Part shown: one piece after another, positions 24,971-34,210 of the stretch
How the letters are laid out: each line of letters opens with the position of its first letter
Numbering within the stretch: position 1 is the stretch's first letter
Source of the DNA: Anatilimnocola aggregata
GTDB lineage: Bacteria; Planctomycetota; Planctomycetia; Pirellulales; Pirellulaceae
NCBI RefSeq assembly: GCF_007747655.1
Contig: NZ_CP036274.1
Coordinates: 6,262,001-6,326,000 of the forward strand
DNA length: 64,000 nucleotides
Direction of reading: 5' to 3'
Notes under the pieces: generated by a model
Told to the model about the DNA's origin: nothing
The model's database searches: none
What the model saw: only the letters and a program-made list of their open reading frames with translations
Position numbers and translations under genes: made by a program

Positions 24971-27007
24971 TTACTCGTCCGTCGAATTGGTCCGATCGAT
25001 CAATTTGCGCAGTTCAGAGAGTTCCCGCTCGTAACCGCCCGAGAGAATCGGAAACCGGCACCAGGTTTTGGGATCGAGGTTTTCGTCGTCCAAATGGAAC
25101 GACGGCGCATACCGCTCGCGCTTCCACTGGTTCCGGCACCAAAGCCGAAAGAATCGTTCGACCCAAGCACCCAATTGGCGACCAGAGTGTTGCGGAAACT
25201 CGACCTGCATCACCCGCCAGATATCGATGGGGGACATCTTATCGCGAATGGCTGCCCGCTCGATGGCGTCGAGCAAGTCATAAGGCATCAGGTCGTCTTC
25301 GTCGGTCTGCTTGGAAGCAGCGGGGCGCAACTCGGCCGTGGGAGCCTGTTCGTTGACAACGACCAGTGCGGGGAGGGGACCGCCCAGGTACGAATCGTTG
25401 CCAAGTGGACCTTCTTTTTCGAACCAGCGGAGCCAATGACGAATGAAGTTTTTATCGATGCCAGCAATGGGTGAGAGCCCGCCACTCGTGTCGCCATCCA
25501 TCGTGGCATAACCGACGGCCGCTTCCGAGCGATTGCTGGTTGAAAGGAGCAGAGCGCCTTTGATATTCGCCAGCATCCACACACTGGGGGAACGAACGCG
25601 GGCCTGAATATTCTGCAGGGCGATGTCGTCGGTCTGCCAATCGAGCGGGCGGCCCAGTTCGCCGCTCACTACATTGATATAACCCTGGACAAGCGCGTCA
25701 ACATCGAGTTCCAAGTACTCGGCACCGAGCGCTTCGGCGACGGTGCGGGCGGCGTTGCGCGTGACGGGACCGCTGTTGCGCGTGGATTGATACGCGCACG
25801 TTAATAGTTGGCGAACGATGCCCTTGGTGTCCTTGTCACTAGTGCCCTTCGCATCGCCCAGGCCGGAGATGTAGCTCAACTTTTGGAGAAAGGCCTCGCG
25901 ACCGATATCGGCAATGGCCAGAGCGACTGAAGAAGCAACGAGCAACGAAACGGCCGTCGAATCGGCACCACCACTGAGCGAGACCACAAAGCCGCGCGAT
26001 CGACTCTTGCGCAGGTAGTCGAACAGTGCCAGCGAAACGGCGCGGGTGAATTCTTCTTCTTTGAGTCGGAGCGAAGATTCCCAACTCACTTCCATGGGAG
26101 CTGCCCGCTCAGGCTCAAGCGTCGGGAACGAGAAATCGCAACGAATGCTGCCACGATCTTCGTCCATAATCTCCGGCCGAAAACTGGCGAGGCGCGCGCG
26201 GCTCATTCGAATCGCATCGACATCGAGCACGGCGGACGTGACTTGCCAATCGGCATACGAAAAGCGTGACCCCGTAGCAATCAACTTCCCCGCAGCAGCG
26301 ATCATTGCATCGCCGTCGTAGATCGCGCGACCCGATTCATTGCCGAGCAAGTTGGCGTAGAGATAGCCAACGTTGAAAGCTCGCGAACCTTCGGTGACAA
26401 AGCGCTTGCGCACTTCGTGCTTACCAAAGGCAAAATGGCTGGCGCTGGGGTTCAAAATCAAATCGACGCCCCGCTGGGCAAGATTACCGCCGGGACGTTC
26501 GGCGACCCAGGCGTCTTCGCAAATCTCGAAGCCCAAACGCACGCCGCCGCATTCGAAGATCAAATCGCCAAGTGGGATATTCCGTCCCATCACGTGAGTC
26601 GTCACTTGCTTGTCGCTGGGCCAGGGCTTGAACCAGCGCGGCTCGTAGTGAATCCCTTCGCCGGCCAGGTTCTGCTTTCCCACAAAGCCCAGAAGTTTGC
26701 CGTCGGCGGCCAGGCAGCAGGTGTTATAGAGCCCGCTGCCGTACAACAGTGGCACACCAAGCGAGACGATCATGCCGTGCGTTTCGGGGAGCAGCTCGCC
26801 CAGGACTTGCAGCGCGTACTGTTGTGTGCCGACGGCATGAAACGCGTCTTCGCAGCCGTAGCCAGTGATGCACAACTCGGGCAGACAGAGGATCGTCACC
26901 CCTTGCTGGCGCGCTGCGGCAATTGCTCCGCTAATGCGACGCTTGTTCCCATCCCAATCAAGGGGCGTTTGGTTCAGGATGGCTGCGCCGACTCGGACGA
27001 GCTTCAT
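24971..27007 (-). CDS. nadE: Glutamine-dependent NAD+ synthetase
   Basis: The 678-residue enzyme makes NAD from deamido-NAD using glutamine-derived ammonia. The N-terminal nitrilase-like glutaminase has Glu44 in LPELCITGYG, a Lys in the KQNLAGEG region and Cys in GFEICEDAW. The C-terminal synthetase has SLSGGADSTAVS near residue 345, the ATP pyrophosphatase loop, and later the SNRSEAAVGY stretch. The length matches long two-domain NadE such as that of Mycobacterium. No clear ribosome site is visible at 27007. It is the first complete metabolic gene of this stretch. Confidence 0.95.
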   Translation of the reverse strand: MKLVRVGAAILNQTPLDWDGNKRRISGAIAAARQQGVTILCLPELCITGYGCEDAFHAVGTQQYALQVLGELLPETHGMIVSLGVPLLYGSGLYNTCCLAADGKLLGFVGKQNLAGEGIHYEPRWFKPWPSDKQVTTHVMGRNIPLGDLIFECGGVRLGFEICEDAWVAERPGGNLAQRGVDLILNPSASHFAFGKHEVRKRFVTEGSRAFNVGYLYANLLGNESGRAIYDGDAMIAAAGKLIATGSRFSYADWQVTSAVLDVDAIRMSRARLASFRPEIMDEDRGSIRCDFSFPTLEPERAAPMEVSWESSLRLKEEEFTRAVSLALFDYLRKSRSRGFVVSLSGGADSTAVSLLVASSVALAIADIGREAFLQKLSYISGLGDAKGTSDKDTKGIVRQLLTCAYQSTRNSGPVTRNAARTVAEALGAEYLELDVDALVQGYINVVSGELGRPLDWQTDDIALQNIQARVRSPSVWMLANIKGALLLSTSNRSEAAVGYATMDGDTSGGLSPIAGIDKNFIRHWLRWFEKEGPLGNDSYLGGPLPALVVVNEQAPTAELRPAASKQTDEDDLMPYDLLDAIERAAIRDKMSPIDIWRVMQVEFPQHSGRQLGAWVERFFRLWCRNQWKRERYAPSFHLDDENLDPKTWCRFPILSGGYERELSELRKLIDRTNSTDE

Positions 27008-27088
27008 GGCGGGTCTCAGGGTGCTGCGATGGCGGGGTTCTCTACCTGCATCTTACCTTGCTGACGACAATGGTGTGATCCATCTCCG

Positions 27089-27613
27089 TTACTTACCCGC
27101 GGGAGGTTTATTGCGATTGGCAGCTGGCGGGGGCGCGAACTCCTTCACCCAATGGGCGATATCTTCGGCCGATTGGGGATGATCGCGATTCTCGGTCGTC
27201 GACGTGGCAGCAGCCGCTTGCTGACGGAGGTCGCGAATCCAAAGTTCGCTGTCTTGATGGGCGACTCCTCGCTGGCGGGCAGCGCGCTGGACTGCGTGAT
27301 CGCTGGAAATGACCAGCAATTGACGGGGCTGCTTTTCGGCCGCGATCAGGTCGGCGATTAGTTCGTCGGCCGTCGTTTTGCGGCGGGAGAAGAGGACCGA
27401 AATCCGCTCAAACGATAGTTGCGAAGGAAGGCCTGGGGGCGCGTCTTTGCCATCGAAGACGACCGTAGTTTGCTTGCGGTCTTTTTCGGTCAGTTGCTGT
27501 GCCAGCAGGTCGAGGAGTGCGCGGCGGGCCGTTTCGAAGGTCGGCGGATCGCTGGGATGGCCGAAGACACCGCTGGCATGCAGCAGGTTGTAGCCATCCA
27601 CGAGCAGTTTCAT
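27089..27613 (-). CDS. NYN-domain (YacP-like) RNase-type protein
   Basis: The 174-residue protein begins LLVDGYNLLHASG, the acidic opening of the NYN fold, followed by VFDGKDAPPG and, later, LLVISSDHAVQRAA, the other acidic metal-site residues. This places it with YacP/Rae1-type endoribonucleases, related to PIN nucleases. The tail (PPPAANRNKPPAGK) is disordered. It lies 44 bases past a small FmdB-type gene on the same strand. The RNA target is not known. Confidence 0.85.
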   Translation of the reverse strand: MKLLVDGYNLLHASGVFGHPSDPPTFETARRALLDLLAQQLTEKDRKQTTVVFDGKDAPPGLPSQLSFERISVLFSRRKTTADELIADLIAAEKQPRQLLVISSDHAVQRAARQRGVAHQDSELWIRDLRQQAAAATSTTENRDHPQSAEDIAHWVKEFAPPPAANRNKPPAGK

Positions 27614-27657
27614 TGATCACTTCCGCTGTTCGTTGCCTGACGGGTCGGGCGACAGGC

Positions 27658-27885
27658 CTACATGCCGCCCATGCAGCGCCCCTGACCGCATTGAGGCTTA
27701 CCGCAGCCCCCTTCCATGCCACTCATGGGCAAACCACCACTGTGGGCAACGTGAGCCGCTGGGACGCTCAACAGTTTGTCCATTTTCTTGCTGTGGCACT
27801 CGGGACATTCGGGCTTCTCGTCGCCACGAATGAGCAACTCGACTTCGGTCTGGCAGTTCTGGCATTGATAGTCGAACAACGGCAT
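27658..27885 (-). CDS. FmdB-type zinc-ribbon small protein
   Basis: The 75-residue product begins MPLFDYQCQNCQ, with a second pair in CPECHSKK, giving the usual CxxC...CxxC zinc ribbon of FmdB-like regulatory proteins. A glycine/methionine/cysteine-rich tail (GGCGKPQCGQGRCMGGM) adds four more Cys and could bind another metal. The first 50 residues are the recognised part. Function of the family remains weakly known (formamidase regulatory naming only). Confidence 0.85.
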   Translation of the reverse strand: MPLFDYQCQNCQTEVELLIRGDEKPECPECHSKKMDKLLSVPAAHVAHSGGLPMSGMEGGCGKPQCGQGRCMGGM

Positions 27886-28710
27886 GGCGCATTACCTTCC
27901 AAAGAACGAACTGTTCGGGACTCCTCCATTCTATTCTCTCCGCATCGCTTCTGGAGCGAGGGGCAAAGCGAGAACGGGATTTCCGCGTGTGAGGAGGGTC
28001 GGCAGGGGCCCAATCGGTACCGCGAATTTTCTTCCAGCATTCACGCTGGCATGTAGGTCACATCCGCCGGATGTGATCCTGGTCGGCAGTTGGGCCATCA
28101 TTCGGCATCCGACCGGCAAACTACAAATTCGGTGTCTCGCCGCTTCAGGTTCCGGCCAGCGGCCAGAACCTACCGGGAACTGGCGTAAACGGATACCAGT
28201 TATCTTCGCGCCGTGACCAGACGTGTCACAGGTCAAACGTCTAATTGGTTGCGGGACGGTCTTTCTCAACTTGGTAGCAACTGCGATTAAATTGCGCACG
28301 AAACGACTGCGAAATCAGAATTTACTAGTGTACTACTCACCAACTTCTATGGCGGAGATTTCGCCATTGCAAGATCACGAGGTAGCGGCGAAGAACGGCA
28401 CGTCGCTCAGCGCGGACGAGTTAGGCGAATGCCTGATTTGCGAGTTTATGTCGGCACTGAGTGAGTAGTCATGTTTCAGCAGTTTGGAAATTCCGGAAAT
28501 CGATTTTCGGACTTTCCATCTCGCGGTAAGGACTTAGAGCGAGTGGTTTGGACGCAATCGCCTGAGGCGAAAGTCGTTAGGAGATAATGGAAACTTTTCG
28601 CGCGCAACGCGAATAACGGAAATTTCCAAATTGCCGTGTGACAGCAATCGCGATCGTGCCGGGCTGTTCTTACCAGAACGGCCCGGTGTTCGTTCCAAGA
28701 TACGGCTGGC
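27886..28710. other. 825-base hairpin-rich region without a confident gene
   Basis: No credible coding frame is seen; an 81-residue frame with a GTG start at 28223 is unsupported. Hairpins: 28058-28065 with 28069-28076 (8 bp), 28147-28157 with 28161-28171 (11 bp, one mismatch). ACTACTCAC at 28332-28340 and its complement at 28460-28468 form a distant 9-bp pair. TTTGGAAAT-type arms near 28480 and 28620 form another, imperfect, pair. It may carry regulatory RNA or be a remnant element. Confidence 0.5.
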
Positions 28711-29289
28711 TTAGTTGCCGCCGCTGCTGCCACTACCGCCGCTGATGCTGGCATCGGCGGGGAGGCGTGGGGCGGGAATCGACGAGTTAACGGCGTTGTT
28801 GAGAGCGTTGAGATACTCGCCGGAAGCACCTTCGGGCTCGGTGTGCGTCAGCATCACTGGCGGCAAATGGCCTTCGGGCATGACGCGAGAAATGTAGCGT
28901 TGGACCGATTCGACGCGGACCCGAGTATCTTCGGGGGTCTCGCCAACCAGCACGAACACCGCGCGGCGGTGAATCGGGGCCTGAGTAATCACCCATTTCA
29001 CCTTCAACTCGCCGGCCCGGTTCAATTCCTGCGTTTCGGGGCTGAAGAGGTAGGTACCGATCGTGTTCTGCATCTTCCAGCCGTTGTTGACCATGATGCA
29101 GAAGGGCTCGCGCGTCACAGCGCGATCTGCGGTCTGAAAGGGTTCCGGCCAGGCATTGTTGCGGTGAAAGTCGATTTTCACCCGTTGCCAGAAAGTCGGC
29201 TCTTCGGCAGCAGAAGTGGAAACCAGGAAGGTGCTGCCGCCTGCAATGAGGGCCAAACCCAGCGAGCTGGCCAGAAACCATTGACGCAT
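28711..29289 (-). CDS. Secreted protein of unknown function
   Basis: The start at 29289 follows GGAGGA by seven bases; an in-frame extension to 29505 lacks such a site. The 192-residue protein has a signal peptide (SSLGLALIAGGSTFLVSTSAAE). The mature part has FCIMVNNGWKMQNTIGTYLFSP and VKWVITQAPIHRRAVFVLVGETPEDTRVRVESVQ, which suggest a compact beta-rich domain, and a Gly/Ser-rich end. The family is unknown to me. The name of its partner or substrate cannot be inferred. Confidence 0.75.
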   Translation of the reverse strand: MRQWFLASSLGLALIAGGSTFLVSTSAAEEPTFWQRVKIDFHRNNAWPEPFQTADRAVTREPFCIMVNNGWKMQNTIGTYLFSPETQELNRAGELKVKWVITQAPIHRRAVFVLVGETPEDTRVRVESVQRYISRVMPEGHLPPVMLTHTEPEGASGEYLNALNNAVNSSIPAPRLPADASISGGSGSSGGN

Positions 29290-29585
29290 ACCAGCATCCT
29301 CCGTAACAGCTGGCCCGCGACTATCCGTAGGGGCCCGCGACTGACCGCCGGGTAACAAACGCAACAGCAGGTGGTTCGATCCGAACCTATGACTTGTCGC
29401 CAGTACCGCTGACATGCGACGCTGGCATGTTTTGGACTGGCGCTTGGGGGCTTTCTCCAAGATGTCATCGGCTGGCGAAATGCCAATTGTCGACCCGCGA
29501 TGCAAGCAGCGTCACAACCGGTGCGACCGTCACGCCGCACCGGTTCTGGCAGTCTAGATTGCGAGGCAAACGTGCCTTCCCAGCA

Positions 29586-30413
29586 CTAAGCTGGTGCTTC
29601 CTGGGGGGCTGGATCCACTGCCAGCCCTTCAATCACATGTTGAAAGATGTGCTCTTCGCACAATTGTCCGATCGAATCGATCACCACGTCGGGACGATAG
29701 GCATAACGGACCAGGTCTTCGCGCTTGGTCGAACCGGTGAGGACCAACACGGTGCGATAGCCCATCGAAACGCCACCGAGAATATCGGTCTCCATCGTAT
29801 CGCCGATCATCACGACGCCCCCGGTCGATAGGCCCAATTCTTTGCGGGCCGAGCGCATCATTACCGGACTTGGCTTACCAACACTGAAGGCCTTCAAACC
29901 GGTGGCGGTTTCCAGCATGGCAACGATTGCGCCGCAACCGGGCCGCAGCCCATGAGCCGTGGGACAGTTAGGGTCGAGATTCGTGGCAATCAACTTCGAG
30001 CCGCGGAGAATCATCCGCACCGCTGCTTCGACGGTTTCCATGTTGAACATGCGGCCCTCGCCCACAACGACGTAGTCGGGATCGTCGTCGACAATCGCAT
30101 ATCCATTTTTATGCAAGGCTTGCAGCAGACCTCCTTCCCCAATCACAAACGCAGTTCCACCGGGCTTTTGAGACGCCAGGAACCGTGCCGTCGCCATTGC
30201 ACACGTGAAGATGTGGCTCTCGTCGACGTGGATTCCCATCCGCGCGAGTTTGATGACGCCATCTCTGCGTGTCCGCTGACTGTTATTGGTTAAGAAGGCA
30301 AACGGAATTTGTTCATCGAGCAGTCGTTGAATAAAACGATTCGCCCCTTCAACGACTTGCTTCCCCTTGTAAATCACACCATCCATGTCGATCAAAAAAC
30401 CAAACTGGCCCAT
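29586..30413 (-). CDS. NagD-type HAD-IIA phosphatase
   Basis: The 275-residue protein belongs to the HAD-IIA group. It has LIDMDGVIYKG as nucleophile motif, FLTNNSQRT as second motif, GKPSPVMM with the Lys, and MIGDTMETDILGG as acidic motif four. The cap inserted after motif two is the larger type of NagD and pNPPase-like enzymes. It removes phosphate from small molecules such as UMP or sugar phosphates. GGGAG six bases upstream fixes the ATG at 30413. It stands alone with 296 bases to the neighbour gene on the same strand. Confidence 0.93.
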   Translation of the reverse strand: MGQFGFLIDMDGVIYKGKQVVEGANRFIQRLLDEQIPFAFLTNNSQRTRRDGVIKLARMGIHVDESHIFTCAMATARFLASQKPGGTAFVIGEGGLLQALHKNGYAIVDDDPDYVVVGEGRMFNMETVEAAVRMILRGSKLIATNLDPNCPTAHGLRPGCGAIVAMLETATGLKAFSVGKPSPVMMRSARKELGLSTGGVVMIGDTMETDILGGVSMGYRTVLVLTGSTKREDLVRYAYRPDVVIDSIGQLCEEHIFQHVIEGLAVDPAPQEAPA

Positions 30414-31127
30414 GACAGGCTCCCTTACGGAGAGGAACGTGAATTCCTGGCCGTCGCTTGTCCACTCCGTTCGGACGCCAATTGGCGTAACCGGTTTGGC
30501 AGCGACCTGCTGGCAAACTTGTGGGCATGACTGCCGGCAGCCGAATCTGAGACCACGTGTCTCAGCGGTGGCGGCTAAATCTCAGCCGCTCGGAAGCAGA
30601 CAGGCGAAACGGTTGGTAAGAACAAATTGTTCCGCAAAGAACCGGGGGAAGAAGCACTGCATCGCCGCCTGCAATTCCAGTCCGACGCAGTAGTTCAAAG
30701 CGGCCGTTGGGGTGTACGATTTTGCAAACGGTATGCCGGACAGTCTGCCGCAGTCGCGGTGACTCGGCCAGAAGGGTGGCCGCTAACGCTGGAAACGTGG
30801 CAATTTTCGTCAAAATCGCAAACGTGCAGGCGGCACAAACGCGTCACGCATCGATCCACGACTGCCTATCTCTGAGGCAAGTTTGCCCGGCGATTCGGCA
30901 AACTCACACATTGCGAATTGTCAAATTGCTTAGCGATTTTGCCCCATTTCACATTCTTGGCCAGTGAACGACCGACTACTCGTTGCGGTCCGCTTATGCA
31001 GAGTCAGTCTGCAGAAACTTGGCGATTCAGCTAAAAGTCTTTCAAGATCAAGCTCGACATTCGCGGTGTTTGCGGCATAGAATCGGGAGTGGGACGGGCG
31101 AGGGGAATTGTGCGCGGGGATCTTGTC
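30414..31127. other. 714-base gap with two hairpins
   Basis: No supported gene. CTGAGAC at 30547-30553 pairs with GTCTCAG at 30559-30565, and GCGGCT at 30571-30576 pairs with AGCCGC at 30584-30589. They lie about 130 bases upstream of the NagD start, and could terminate an antisense transcript or serve as leader. GGGGA precedes the following ATG at 31128 by seven bases. Confidence 0.5.
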
Positions 31128-32645
31128 ATGCGGCGTACGTTGCTGCAACGTTGGTGTTCGGCTGTTGCGATGGGAATGGTACCGGCACTTGTGCTGGGGC
31201 AGTTCTCGTCTCTAACCGCTGCGGAACCGTCGACAATCGCCATTGCGCCGACTGTTGAACTCAATCGCCTGGTGCTCGATCTCGATGCTGACGCCTATCC
31301 CGTGCGCGAACGGGCGACAGCCAGATTGATTGAAGCTGGACAAGCCGCCATCGAATTGCTCGCTCCGGCGGTACTCAGCGATAGCCCGGAGGTTTCGTGG
31401 CGCGCGAGCGTTGTCCTGCAACGGATTGCTGCACACGGTGATGAAGAAACTGTCAACCATGTAGCTGCGGCGCTCGGCAAGCTGAATTCCAAGCGACCAG
31501 TGCTCGTTGAAGTGATGCGCGACATCAAAGTGCAGCAACTGAAGCTTCGCCATACGCGGGCGATTGTGAAAATTCGGACGCTTGGCGGTCATCTAACCGG
31601 CCAGTGGCAAGACCAATCGCTCGATACTGCTCCTCCGCCCACGGCTGCTGAAGTTGTCGATCTCGATGTGGCACCAGCCGTCGCCATCGAACCGATTCCA
31701 ATCGTCGAAGTTGCACCGCCTCGAGATCTCGACGCGTTGCCCCCTCCGCGTGGCTTGATCGGCGCGATTGCCCGGATTCTGGCACCCGTTGAAAAGCCCG
31801 CCGCTGAACCGCCCGCTGCTGACGAGCCACCGCTCGAAGTTCGTCCATTGGAAGTAGCGCCTGATGCGATTCCCTTGGACATTATTCCCACTGCGCCGAA
31901 CATCGAAGTTCCCGTGCCCGCCGCGCCAGCCATTGCAGCTGCGGATCTTCCCAAGTTGGAAGAGCCCGCAGAGGCCTCTGATCCAGCGGCAGACTTGGAA
32001 GCGGCACTGTTGGAATTGGCTCCGCTCGAGGGGATTGCTGTCGAACCGGCGTTTGACGTTGTCATTGGCGGAGGAATGGTCGGTGCGGTCGACCTGTTTG
32101 AAGGTGATCTTTCGGGCGAAGGGAATGACTACGCCGAACTCGTGATTAATCGCACGTTCCGGGGCACCGATGCCGACCTGGCGCTTCTAAAGGACATTCC
32201 CGAGCTTTATAACTTGTCGATCACCGACGCCAAACTGACCGATAAAACGCTCGAACATATTGCTGCCTTACCAAAGCTCACGACGCTGAACGTACAAGGG
32301 ACCCCGTTCACTTCGGCAGCTCTGCGTAACTTGCGCAACAAGCGGCCAGCGCTGTCCATCATCTGTCGCAGCAGCGCGATGCTTGGCATCAATGCCCAGC
32401 TGGAAGGGCCTTGCGTATTGAGTTCCGTCTTTTTCCGCTCGGGTGCCCATGATGCTGGACTAAAGGACGGTGATGAGATCATCGCGGTCGCTGGTGAGAA
32501 GGTTCGCGATTTCAGCGACCTCACCATCTCGGTCTATCCGCGTCGGCCCGGCGAAAAGCTCAACGTGCAGTATCGCCGCGACGGTGAAGAACACAACGTC
32601 GACGTCACGCTCAAGCCCCGCGTGGTGCCGGAAGTTACCGAGTAA
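31128..32645 (+). CDS. Exported HEAT/LRR/PDZ protein
   Basis: The ATG at 31128 follows GGGGA by seven bases; the frame opens at 31089. The 505-residue protein has a signal peptide (VAMGMVPALVLGQ). Residues about 40-150 resemble HEAT-like helices (RLVLDLDADAYPVRERATARLI). A Pro/Glu/Ala-rich linker runs to about 300. Two leucine-rich-repeat-like turns follow (LALLKDIPELYNLSITDAKL, LEHIAALPKLTTLNVQG). The C-terminus is a PDZ domain (AHDAGLKDGDEIIAVAGEKV). This arrangement suggests a periplasmic interaction protein. No catalytic site is seen. Confidence 0.82.
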   Translation: MRRTLLQRWCSAVAMGMVPALVLGQFSSLTAAEPSTIAIAPTVELNRLVLDLDADAYPVRERATARLIEAGQAAIELLAPAVLSDSPEVSWRASVVLQRIAAHGDEETVNHVAAALGKLNSKRPVLVEVMRDIKVQQLKLRHTRAIVKIRTLGGHLTGQWQDQSLDTAPPPTAAEVVDLDVAPAVAIEPIPIVEVAPPRDLDALPPPRGLIGAIARILAPVEKPAAEPPAADEPPLEVRPLEVAPDAIPLDIIPTAPNIEVPVPAAPAIAAADLPKLEEPAEASDPAADLEAALLELAPLEGIAVEPAFDVVIGGGMVGAVDLFEGDLSGEGNDYAELVINRTFRGTDADLALLKDIPELYNLSITDAKLTDKTLEHIAALPKLTTLNVQGTPFTSAALRNLRNKRPALSIICRSSAMLGINAQLEGPCVLSSVFFRSGAHDAGLKDGDEIIAVAGEKVRDFSDLTISVYPRRPGEKLNVQYRRDGEEHNVDVTLKPRVVPEVTE

Positions 32646-32781
32646 TCAGCCTGGGACTAAGCAATAGCTTTGCGGGCTACTCCCTCACTTCCTGCATGCC
32701 ACTCCGGCGGCTTTGCCCAAAAACTGCAGGCTCCGCTGCGTGGACCACCAATTCAGGGGGCGCTCAAATATCGGGGCCATT

Positions 32782-32833
32782 GTTGAACAGTGACCTGCGT
32801 AACTCTCGGGTTTCCGAGCGATTGCTGTTCAAC
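32782..32833. terminator. Nested hairpin between converging genes
   Basis: GTTGAACAG at 32782-32790 pairs with CTGTTCAAC at 32825-32833, and inside it CTCGG (32805-32809) pairs with CCGAG (32814-32818). It lies in the gap of converging genes that end at 32645 and 33009, so it may end either transcript. There is no T-tract. The rest of the 363-base gap holds nothing recognised. Confidence 0.4.
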
Positions 32834-33008
32834 TAACAGGCCTAATGTTGAACATGTAGGTTGAATTGGTGCAGCGATATTTCGCCGCCGAGCGCCGTGA
32901 AGTGGTACCGCTTTTTTTGCACGACAGTCCTGGTTGCCTGAAGTGCTTGCCTGGTTCGATCGCAGGCCGCCTCAAGTGCTGCCTGGTCAATCAAATCAGC
33001 CCACTACC

Positions 33009-33917
33009 CTAGTCCCCCATCGCTTCAAGAGCTTCCATTTCTCGTTCGCGGGGGTCTTTCATGCTGTCTGCCAGGCGGGCGAGAGCTTCGGTTTCGATCT
33101 GACGGACGCGTTCGCGGGTAAGGCCGAGGCTTTCGCCAATTTCCTTCAGCGTGTGAGGCTCTGTGTTTTCCAGGCCGAACCGCATCTTCAGGACGGTTGC
33201 TTCGCGGACGTCCATCGTGGTCAGCATTTCGCGAATGTGCTTCAGCGAATCATGCTCAACCATTTCGTCTTCAGGATTCCTCAGCCGTTCGTCCATCACG
33301 ATTTCGCCGAGCGACCAGCCGGCTTCGGCTTGATCCGTCTGCGGCGTGCTATTGTAAATGCGAATGGCCTTCTTGATGATCGGCAGCTTCTTCTTCTGCA
33401 GGCCGAGCACGCGGGCTACTTCTTCCGGAGTGGGTGTGCGACCCAGCTCTTCGGTGAGGCGAGCACTGGCGCGGCGCCACTTGCTCAACAGTTCGACCAT
33501 GTAGGCCGGAATCCGAATCGTCTTAGCACTGTTAATCAGGGCCCGCTTGATCGACTGCTTGATCCAATAGCTGGCATACGTGCTGAAGCGCGTCCCCATG
33601 TTGGGGTCGAAGCCTTCAACGGCCCGAAGCAGACCGAGGTTCCCCTCTTCGATCAAGTCTTGCAGGCTCAGGCCCTTGCCCGTGTAACCGCGAGCAATGT
33701 TGACGACCAGCCGGAGGTTAGCGCGGACCATCCGGTCGCGAGCGCGGACGTCGCCATCGGCGATTGCACCGGCCAACTCTTGCTCGTCCTTCGCGGTGAG
33801 CAGCGCCGTCTCGTTAATCTCGCGGAGATAAGTCTCCAGCGGAGTTTGCAACGAAACGCTCTTGCGGGCAGGCAGTTTTTCCTTGCCGGCTTCCAACTTG
33901 CGTTTGAGCATGGCCAT
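33009..33917 (-). CDS. Sigma-70 family primary-type RNA polymerase sigma factor, short form
   Basis: This 302-residue sigma factor lacks region 1.1. It has region 1.2/2 (LYLREINE-type start, ANLRLVVNIARGY, GLSLQDLIEEGNLGLL, FSTYASYWIKQSI), region 3 (RTPTPEEVARVLGL), and region 4 with LKEIGESLGLTRERVRQIETEAL. The RpoD-like group is certain; group 1 or 2 is not. ATG at 33917 is preferred over TTG at 33926. E. coli RpoD is 613 residues, so this is compact; planctomycetes carry several such factors. It would recognise promoters of the kind seen at 11934. The gene is separate from its neighbours by about 290 bases. Confidence 0.94.
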   Translation of the reverse strand: MAMLKRKLEAGKEKLPARKSVSLQTPLETYLREINETALLTAKDEQELAGAIADGDVRARDRMVRANLRLVVNIARGYTGKGLSLQDLIEEGNLGLLRAVEGFDPNMGTRFSTYASYWIKQSIKRALINSAKTIRIPAYMVELLSKWRRASARLTEELGRTPTPEEVARVLGLQKKKLPIIKKAIRIYNSTPQTDQAEAGWSLGEIVMDERLRNPEDEMVEHDSLKHIREMLTTMDVREATVLKMRFGLENTEPHTLKEIGESLGLTRERVRQIETEALARLADSMKDPREREMEALEAMGD

Positions 33918-34210
33918 CGTGCGCAATACCTTCGTGCATCGTCATTCCTCGCGGTGCCCTAAAATCCCTGGGCCATGTCAAACGTTACCGCTGACAACAG
34001 TAGATATCGGCGCTGCTATCATTCGACTGCACTAACAAGCCAAACCCGGATACGTGCGCAGACTGTGCGTGTATCGCACTTCGTAACGATGGTGCCAGCC
34101 TTAACGCCCGGCACCAGCTTGATCGGCGCGATCGCGCCACTTGGTGCGACTGCCGAGTGCGGGTCGCACCGATTGCATCGCGTCGAACACCGCGGCTGGC
34201 TTGTCGCTCG

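Noticed and set aside
28223-28468. 81-residue forward frame with GTG start
   Set aside because: No ribosome site, no recognisable motif, and it lies inside a hairpin-rich stretch.
29369-29390. tRNA-like T-arm GGTTCGATCC
   Set aside because: It is a simple palindrome (GGTTCGATCCGAACC) with no acceptor or anticodon arms around it.
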